Origin: an uncultured Bacteroidales bacterium
Lineage (GTDB): Bacteria > Bacteroidota > Bacteroidia > Bacteroidales > UBA932
DNA length: 7,082 nucleotides
Direction: 5' to 3'
Assembly (NCBI GenBank): GCA_945874815.1
Contig: CAMCIE010000072.1
Coordinates: forward strand, 1 to 7,082
Below are positions 1-4,708 of this stretch, piece by piece. Within the stretch, counting starts at the first letter, position 1. Every line of letters begins with the position of its first letter. The notes under the pieces were generated by a model that was given only the letters and a program-made list of their open reading frames with translations, did not search any database and had not been told where the DNA came from. The translations under genes were made by a program, and so were the position numbers.

Positions 1-273
1 GTAAGTGAAGAATGCGTTAGGAAAATGGCTGAAGGAGTAAGGCGGATAACTGGAAGCGATTATGCAGTAGCCACATCAGGAATTGCAGGCCCTTCCGGTG
101 GAAGCGCCGACAAACCCGTCGGCCTTGTATGGATTGGTATCAGTTCGGCCCGCGGAACCACAGCATTCAGGCTCTGCCTGAAAGGTGACAGAAAGCGTAA
201 TATAGAGCGATTTGCATCGAATGCGCTTAATCTATTGAGAATCAGGATAATGTCAGAGCTGACAATCCAATAG
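1..273 (+). CDS. cinA: CinA-type protein, C-terminal (NMN deamidase-like) domain, 5' truncated by window edge
   Basis: The frame is open from base 1 to a TAG at 271-273, giving the last 90 residues of a longer protein. The ATG at 25 is internal, because coding similarity continues upstream of it. The stretch TSGIAGPSGG followed by KPVGLVWIG is the hallmark of the CinA C-terminal domain, which in characterised members deamidates nicotinamide mononucleotide in pyridine nucleotide salvage. Full CinA proteins are about 400 residues with an N-terminal MoaB-like (molybdopterin-binding-like) domain. Stand-alone C-terminal versions are about 160 residues. The missing 5' part hides which form this is. 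The gene points toward the M19 peptidase gene and overlaps its last 21 bp tail to tail. A strong terminator hairpin starts 4 nt after the stop codon. Confidence 0.88.
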   Translation, partial: VSEECVRKMAEGVRRITGSDYAVATSGIAGPSGGSADKPVGLVWIGISSARGTTAFRLCLKGDRKRNIERFASNALNLLRIRIMSELTIQ

Positions 274-1326
274 TTTCAAAAAGTTGCCACCGGCAACTTT
301 TTTTATATCATCATCCGAATATCCCCTTGACTTCATCTCTTCGAATACAAGGGATATTTTGGATATGTCTTCCATACCATCAGGAGTAACCTCAATTCCG
401 TCAAAATCCGAACCTATTCCCACATGGTCGATTCCGGCAATTGAAACGGCATGGTCGATATGGTCAACAATCCTTTTATAAGAAGGACGCGGAAGATTCG
501 TCAGTGAATCCACGATTTCATACCATGCCTTTCTTTTTGAAAGGTTTGAAGGATCAGCAATGTATGCCGCTTCAATTCGCTCGCCTTCTTCCTGAAGACG
601 GGATTCAGCCAGGACCTTCCGGAATGAGTCATCCAGAAATACAGGATAGAAATTGATTTGCATCACTCCACCATTATGTGCCAGAGTACGAATCATGTCA
701 TCAGTCATGTTCCTTGGATGCGAGGCAAGGGCCCTGCAGCAGGAATGTGTAGCTGCCACAGGCTTCCGGGAGTACTTCATTACATCGTAGAAAGCATCAT
801 CTGAGATATGTGAGACATCTATCAGCATTCCTTTTTCATTCATTCTTGCTACGAGTTCCCGGCCAAAGGAACTGAGACCATTCCATGTATGGGTCCTCGG
901 TGCGCAAGAGTCGCATATTTGATTGTCTGCGCTATGGCAAAGGGTTATATACCTGACCCCGGCGTCATGGAATTCATCCATCCGGGCAAGGTCGTTCCCT
1001 ATCGGTGAACCGTTCTCCAGTCCCACAAAAACAGAAAACAGACCTTTTTCTTTATTCCGGAGAGCATCAGAAGAACTGTAAGCAAAGGCAGCCTTGTCAG
1101 AATTGGCCTGCACACATGCCTTGAGTCCATCCATGAGCTTCCAGGCATAGTCCTCAGCCTGAGGAAGTTGTAAAGAAGCAGGGATGTACAGGGCAAAGAA
1201 AGCAGCATCAACGGCTCCCCTGCCGAGCTTTGGAAAATCCACATGGGCATGGTCGTTGTCCAAAGCCAGGTCTCTCAGACGCAAAATCTGGGACGGAGTG
1301 TCACAATGAGAATCCAAGACGAACAT
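253..1326 (-). CDS. Membrane dipeptidase family (peptidase M19) zinc dipeptidase
   Basis: A 357-residue protein of the M19 (renal dipeptidase-like) family, metal-dependent TIM-barrel enzymes that hydrolyse dipeptides. Visible family landmarks are DSHCDTP (H7, D9), GLENG (E104), DVSHI (H173), THS (H194), HPRN (R205) and GSDFDG (D307), plus the C-terminal AGGN motif near 346-348. By comparison with the family, H7, D9, E104, H173 and H194 should be the binuclear zinc ligands, and all are present. No signal peptide is seen, so the enzyme is probably cytoplasmic, despite the family name. The start ATG lies 2 bp after the rlmB stop, with an AT-rich leader and no Shine-Dalgarno motif, which suggests co-transcription with rlmB. 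The 3' end overlaps convergent cinA by 21 bp. Length fits the family. The natural dipeptide substrate cannot be told from sequence. Confidence 0.93.
   Translation of the reverse strand: MFVLDSHCDTPSQILRLRDLALDNDHAHVDFPKLGRGAVDAAFFALYIPASLQLPQAEDYAWKLMDGLKACVQANSDKAAFAYSSSDALRNKEKGLFSVFVGLENGSPIGNDLARMDEFHDAGVRYITLCHSADNQICDSCAPRTHTWNGLSSFGRELVARMNEKGMLIDVSHISDDAFYDVMKYSRKPVAATHSCCRALASHPRNMTDDMIRTLAHNGGVMQINFYPVFLDDSFRKVLAESRLQEEGERIEAAYIADPSNLSKRKAWYEIVDSLTNLPRPSYKRIVDHIDHAVSIAGIDHVGIGSDFDGIEVTPDGMEDISKISLVFEEMKSRGYSDDDIKKVAGGNFLKLLDCQL
278..304 (+). terminator. Intrinsic terminator of cinA, inside the M19 coding region
   Basis: On the plus strand five A, then GTTGCC, a three-base loop ACC, GGCAAC, and a run of seven T form an 11-bp perfect stem (278-288 pairing with 292-302). 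The T-run occupies 298-304. It begins 4 nt after the cinA stop, the usual place for a Rho-independent terminator. The same bases on the minus strand encode the Lys-Lys-Val-Ala-Gly-Gly-Asn-Phe segment of the M19 peptidase, before that gene's stop codon at 253-255. The hairpin is visible in the sequence. Its function is inferred. Confidence 0.75.
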
Positions 1327-1328
1327 GA

Positions 1329-2075
1329 TTATTTTGCAAGTCTCTGTCTTACAGCTTCATACATCATCACCGCTGCGGCTACTGATACATTCAGGGAAGT
1401 GATTTCACCTGACATAGGAAGAGCAGCTTTCTCGTCCGAAAGTTCAAGCATTGTCTGTGAGATGCCTTTTCCTTCTGAGCCCATGACGATGGCAGTCGGA
1501 CCGGTCATGTCAACATCATAGATAAGCCTGTCAACTTTCTCCGTTGCGGAGATAATCTTGAATCCGCTCTGTTTCAAATAATAGGCAGCGACACGCAGGT
1601 TGGGAACTTTGCAAGTGTCAATCCTCATCAATGCTCCGGCAGAAGCTTTTACTGCTTCGGCATTGATGGCAGCGCCACCCTTGGCAGGAACTATTATTCC
1701 CTGCCCTCCTGCACACTCCAGACTTCTTGCTATGGCACCAAGGTTGCGCACATCGCTGACTCCGTCAAGAATCAGGATAAGCGGAGAAGTGCTCTGTCCC
1801 AATGCATTGTCAACGAGCTGCTCGATTGAGACATAGTCAATATGGGAGATATATGCAAGTACTCCCTGGTGGCTTCCTCTGACAGAACGGTTCAGTTTCT
1901 CTCCCGGAACGAATTGGAAAGGAATTTCCTTTTCCTTAAGCAGTTCCATGAGTTCTCTGAACTGTGGTCCTTCGAGTCCTTGTTTCAAAAGGACTTTGTC
2001 AAACTTTTTGCCGGCTTTGACGGCCTCAATCACAGGGTGCATCCCAAAGAGATACTGCATCTTATTTTCTTCCAT
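1329..2075 (-). CDS. rlmB: 23S rRNA (guanosine-2'-O-)-methyltransferase, RlmB/TrmH family (SPOUT)
   Basis: A SAM-dependent 2'-O-ribose methyltransferase of the SpoU/TrmH class; the E. coli relative RlmB modifies G2251 in the peptidyl-transferase P loop of 23S rRNA. An N-terminal substrate-binding domain (YLFGMHPVIEAV at about 8-19) is followed by a SPOUT knot domain: motif 1 LDGVSDVRNLGAIARS (about 103-118, with N111), motif 2 IVMGSEGKGIS (about 196-205) and motif 3 LPM...SLNVSVAAAVMMYE (219-240). I chose the ATG at 2075 (248 residues) because family members begin about ten residues before the GMHPV segment. A longer in-frame reading to 2153 would overlap the ABC-F gene, and its extra 26 residues look non-conserved. 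The ATG at 2060 (243 residues) is an alternative. Assignment to RlmB rather than another SpoU paralogue is by overall similarity and length. Confidence 0.88.
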   Translation of the reverse strand: MEENKMQYLFGMHPVIEAVKAGKKFDKVLLKQGLEGPQFRELMELLKEKEIPFQFVPGEKLNRSVRGSHQGVLAYISHIDYVSIEQLVDNALGQSTSPLILILDGVSDVRNLGAIARSLECAGGQGIIVPAKGGAAINAEAVKASAGALMRIDTCKVPNLRVAAYYLKQSGFKIISATEKVDRLIYDVDMTGPTAIVMGSEGKGISQTMLELSDEKAALPMSGEITSLNVSVAAAVMMYEAVRQRLAK

Positions 2076-2119
2076 AACTATTAATCTTTCATGTATAAAT
2101 TTCCTCTCGTTCAAGCAGA

Positions 2120-3877
2120 CTACTCTTCTATTGATTCTGAGAGTTTCTCCCATTCGGCCATCTTGTAGTCAAGCTCACGTTTGTTCTCAAGATAGCTCCG
2201 GGTAAGTTCCATCACATCATCTTCAGGTTTAGGATTGGTCAGGACTGCCTCTATCTCTTTCATCTTGCCTTCAATATCCTCTATCCCCTTCTCCAAGAAT
2301 GCGATACGATTTCTTATCTTACGTTCCTCTTTAGATACGAATTTCTTGGCCTGATATTCCTGACGGGACTCTTCTTTCTTCTGGAGCTGGGCCTCTTCAA
2401 CCACCGGCTCCGCTTTATAGTGGCGCTCAAGCTCGTTCAATGTCTCAAGACGACGTCTTTCCAAAAAGTCCTGAACACCTCCCAGATGCTCCTTGACATG
2501 ACCGTCACGGAACTCGTAGAGTTTGTCCACAAGCCCGTCAAGGAAGTCCCTGTCATGGGAAACGATGATGATCGTACCGTCATAGGCCTTGAGAGCTTGT
2601 TTCAAAATGTCCTTGGAACGAATGTCCATGTGGTTTGTCGGCTCATCGAGAGCAAGGAGGTTGTATGGCTTGAGCATAAGCTTTGCCATGGCAAGCCGTG
2701 CACGCTCTCCGCCGCTCAATACTGCAACTTTCTTGTCAATATCCTCTCCCTTGAAAAGGAAGGCTGCCAGTATATCACGCAGTTTCAGACGGATGTCTCC
2801 TACTGCTATCCTGTCCAGAGTGCCGAAGACCGTGTCTTCTTTATCTAGGATATCTTCCTGATTCTGAGCATAATATCCAATGTTGACATTATGTCCTGTC
2901 CTGGATGTACCCTCGATTGGCTCAAGCTCACCCATGATGGCACGCATCAATGTGGTCTTACCCTCGCCGTTCCTTCCGACCAATGCCACCTTCTCGCCTC
3001 TTTTGACTTCAATGTCGGCATCTGAAAAAACGATCTTTTCGCCATAGCCGAGCGCGAGGTCCACGGCCTTGTATGCAATGTCTCCCGAACGCGGGGCAGG
3101 CGGAAATTTCACAGCCAGTGCAGACTTGTCTTCAATGTCAACCTCGATACGTTCCAGTTTCTCAAGTTGCTTTACACGGGACTGTACCTGGTTTGACTTG
3201 GTCGGCTTATAGCGGAAGCGCTCTATGAACTCTTCTGTCTTTTCGATCATTCTCTGCTGGTTCTCGTAAGCAGCCTGCTGTTGAGCAAGCCTTTCCTTGC
3301 GAAGTTCCAGATATTTGCTGTACGGTACCTTGTAGTCGTGGATCCTGCCGACCATTATTTCCACTGTCCTGTTGGTCACGTTATCCAGGAACTTCCTGTC
3401 GTGAGAGATGAGCACGAGCGAACTGCGACTTTCCCCAAGGTAGGTCTCCAACCATTCAATTGATTCAATATCAAGGTGGTTGGTAGGCTCATCCAAAAGA
3501 AGTACATCAGGTTTTGAGAGCAGGATTTTGGCAAGTTCTATACGCATGTTCCAGCCCTGGCTGAAAGTCTCGGTGGGACGGTCAAGTTCATCATACTTGA
3601 ATCCCAGTCCGATGAGAGTTTTCTCGGCCTGGACACGCGGGTTGTCTGAACGGGTGATGGCCAATGCATCATTAACATCATTCAGCCTTACGATAAGGTC
3701 ATGATACTCCTTGCTTTCATAGTCCTGACGTTCAGCTAACTGCGCAGTGATGTCCTCCATCTCGGCCTCCATCCGGAACATCTCTGCAAAAGCGGTCATA
3801 GTCTCATCTATGACAGACTTTCCCCTGTGATGCTCCATTATCTGAGGAAGATATCCGATTTTCACACCGGATGGCAC
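2120..3877 (-). CDS. Uninterrupted remainder of the ABC-F gene (585 codons from a GTG)
   Basis: This is the open portion downstream of the TGA, and automated callers would probably report it as the gene. It would start at GTG 3877 and encode 585 residues with both signature motifs, both Walker B motifs and a complete second ATPase domain. It lacks the first 59 residues, including the first Walker A (GKNGAGKS). A protein made from here could not bind ATP normally in site 1 and should not act as a standard ABC-F factor. The GTG is not a natural start: it aligns to an internal valine after the Walker A1 region and sits at the foot of a small inverted repeat (3877-3890). The absence of further stops or frameshifts means the lesion is recent, erroneous or bypassed. 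Confidence 0.6.
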   Translation of the reverse strand: MPSGVKIGYLPQIMEHHRGKSVIDETMTAFAEMFRMEAEMEDITAQLAERQDYESKEYHDLIVRLNDVNDALAITRSDNPRVQAEKTLIGLGFKYDELDRPTETFSQGWNMRIELAKILLSKPDVLLLDEPTNHLDIESIEWLETYLGESRSSLVLISHDRKFLDNVTNRTVEIMVGRIHDYKVPYSKYLELRKERLAQQQAAYENQQRMIEKTEEFIERFRYKPTKSNQVQSRVKQLEKLERIEVDIEDKSALAVKFPPAPRSGDIAYKAVDLALGYGEKIVFSDADIEVKRGEKVALVGRNGEGKTTLMRAIMGELEPIEGTSRTGHNVNIGYYAQNQEDILDKEDTVFGTLDRIAVGDIRLKLRDILAAFLFKGEDIDKKVAVLSGGERARLAMAKLMLKPYNLLALDEPTNHMDIRSKDILKQALKAYDGTIIIVSHDRDFLDGLVDKLYEFRDGHVKEHLGGVQDFLERRRLETLNELERHYKAEPVVEEAQLQKKEESRQEYQAKKFVSKEERKIRNRIAFLEKGIEDIEGKMKEIEAVLTNPKPEDDVMELTRSYLENKRELDYKMAEWEKLSESIEE

Positions 3878-3907
3878 GGCAACCTTGCCGGAAGTCGGAG
3901 TCTGAAG

Positions 3908-3910
3908 TCA
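3908..3910 (-). other. In-frame TGA codon within the ABC-F gene
   Basis: The codons around it read AAG CTT ATT TGT TGA CTT CAG ACT, in frame with both the ATG at 4054 and the reading frame ending at 2120. The upstream 48 residues continue smoothly into the downstream protein (Walker A1, then TILKLIC, stop, LQTPTSGKV). The equivalent region of domain 2 reads TTLMRAIMG-ELEP, placing glycine at this position. TGA is also the normal stop of the M19, tatA and thioesterase genes here, so it is unlikely to be reassigned genome-wide. Confidence 0.9.
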
Positions 3911-4050
3911 ACAAATAAGCTTTAGTATCGTGGACTTGCCCGCACCGTTCTTTCCGACAAGGCCTATCTTGTCGGTCTCACTGATGTGGAAATTGATGTC
4001 ATTCAGCAGAGTGAAACCGCCATAGGCTACAGTCAGATTGTTGATTGATA

Positions 4051-4260
4051 TCATTTAGCCTCCTTGTCTGAACCATCAGAAGGATCCTTTTCATCATTTC
4101 CGTCCTTAAGGCCGGATTTGAAGTTTCTGATTCCCTCACCTACACCTTTCATAAGCTCAGGCAATTTCTTTCCGCCCAGAAGCAGAAGAATTACAAGGGC
4201 AATGATCAATATCTCCCAAATTCCCAGATTGAAGATAAGTGGCACCATCAGCATTTTCAT
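4051..4260 (-). CDS. tatA: Twin-arginine translocase subunit TatA/TatE family protein
   Basis: A 69-residue protein with TatA architecture: a short N-terminus, one transmembrane helix (about residues 12-28, LGIWEILIIALVILLLL, with acidic E16 near its start), a GGKKLPEL hinge (29-36), an amphipathic helix (about 36-52) and a charged, acidic tail. TatA oligomers form the size-adjustable membrane pore for folded proteins with twin-arginine signals. The usual Phe-Gly at the hinge is Leu-Gly here. Start choice: ATG 4260 has an AAGGA eight bases upstream (4269-4273). A TTG at 4266 would overlap the thioesterase stop by 4 bp, and ATGs at 4254 and 4248 are also possible. The gene's TGA overlaps the ABC-F ATG in an ATGA junction, suggesting translational coupling. 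No tatB or tatC is adjacent. Confidence 0.87.
   Translation of the reverse strand: MKMLMVPLIFNLGIWEILIIALVILLLLGGKKLPELMKGVGEGIRNFKSGLKDGNDEKDPSDGSDKEAK
4059..4065 (-). promoter_or_regulatory. Shine-Dalgarno-like AAGGAGG before the ABC-F start
   Basis: The minus strand reads AAGGAGG, then CTAA, then the ATG at 4054, a near-perfect anti-SD match with a short 4-nt spacing. It lies inside the last codons of tatA (Lys-Glu-Ala). Leaders of the thioesterase and M19 genes here have no such motif, as is common in Bacteroidota, so its use is uncertain. It does support 4054 as the true ABC-F start. Confidence 0.4.
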
Positions 4261-4262
4261 TC

Positions 4263-4670
4263 TCAAATTCCTTTTTCAATTACTTGTACAAGCGATTCAG
4301 GGCAGCGGACCGGGCGTCTTGACCTTGCGTCAAGGAAACCCAGGGTCACCTTGCCTTCGCACAGCAGCACTCCGGTGGATGCATTGTAAATCTCGCTCCT
4401 GACAATCAACTTTGCCAGAGGCACTTTGTCAATAATGGAAACAATCCTCAAGCGATCTCCCATTTTCGCAGACTGGCGGTAACGGCACTCGACTCCCACT
4501 ACGGGAAGCACAACCCCGGCCTCTTCAATCTTGTGAATCGGCAAGCCAGCCTTCTCCATCATATCGGAACGGCCGCATTCGAAATACCTTATATAATTGG
4601 AGTGGTGTACTATGCCCATCTGATCGGTTTCATAGTACCTCACATCCAATTCCAACTCCGAAATAAACAT
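4263..4670 (-). CDS. YbgC-like acyl-CoA thioester hydrolase (4-hydroxybenzoyl-CoA thioesterase family, hotdog fold)
   Basis: A 135-residue single-domain hotdog protein. The N-terminal stretch VRYYETDQMGIVHHSNYIRYFE (10-31) is the 4HBT/YbgC active-site motif, with D16 in the position of the catalytic aspartate and the usual His-x-x-Tyr segment (HHSNY, 22-26). The family hydrolyses acyl-CoA thioesters in the cytoplasm and usually works as a tetramer. E. coli YbgC is associated with the Tol-Pal operon, but no tol genes are visible here. The ATG at 4670 begins just before the motif as in relatives, and no upstream ATG is better placed. It follows valS by 38 bp of very AT-rich DNA and ends at a TGA just upstream of tatA. 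The acyl substrate cannot be predicted. Confidence 0.9.
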   Translation of the reverse strand: MFISELELDVRYYETDQMGIVHHSNYIRYFECGRSDMMEKAGLPIHKIEEAGVVLPVVGVECRYRQSAKMGDRLRIVSIIDKVPLAKLIVRSEIYNASTGVLLCEGKVTLGFLDARSRRPVRCPESLVQVIEKGI

Positions 4671-4686
4671 ATAACAAAATTGTTAT
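4671..4686. repeat. Inverted repeat directly upstream of the thioesterase start
   Basis: Seven-base perfect arms ATAACAA and TTGTTAT are separated by AA and directly abut the thioesterase ATG in the 38-bp valS-thioesterase spacer. The two-base gap is too short for a good RNA hairpin and there is no T-run geometry for a terminator, so a protein-binding site or chance in AT-rich DNA are the readings. Confidence 0.4.
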
Positions 4687-4708
4687 TTTACTAAACTATC
4701 TTGTTTTA

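Larger units (their letters stand above)
2120..4054 (-). pseudogene. ABC-F family ATPase gene interrupted by an in-frame TGA at codon 49
   Basis: Reading from ATG 4054 gives 644 codons plus a stop, a usual ABC-F length, with TGA as codon 49 (3908-3910). ABC-F proteins are soluble twin-ATPase factors that act on the ribosome, and some give antibiotic protection. Landmarks in full-length numbering: Walker A1 GKNGAGKS (34-41), signature FSQGW (164-168), Walker B1 VLLLDEPTNHLD (184-195), SHD (217-219), a charged linker or arm (about 250-310), Walker A2 GRNGEGKT (360-367), LSGGE (446-450), Walker B2 LLALDEPTNHMD (466-477), SHD (499-501), and a charged, probably coiled-coil C-terminal tail (about 550-644). 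The TGA follows Ile-Cys just after Walker A1. The second domain has glycine (GGT) at the aligned position, so GGA to TGA is the simplest origin. No other lesion exists. The start overlaps tatA by 4 bp. A nonsense mutation, a sequence error and recoding all remain possible. Confidence 0.8.

Noticed and set aside
2076..2153. Longer rlmB start adding 26 residues
   Set aside because: The extension overlaps the ABC-F 3' end, looks unlike RlmB N-termini, and the ATG at 2075 gives the expected length.
2420..2848. Plus-strand open frame of 142 codons opposite the ABC-F gene
   Set aside because: Mirrors the second ATPase domain on the other strand, with no family features of its own.
3908..3910. Genome-wide reassignment of UGA to glycine (as in SR1/Gracilibacteria)
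   Set aside because: TGA ends the M19, tatA and thioesterase genes at family-typical lengths, the other genes contain no in-frame TGA, and the proteins look like Bacteroidota.
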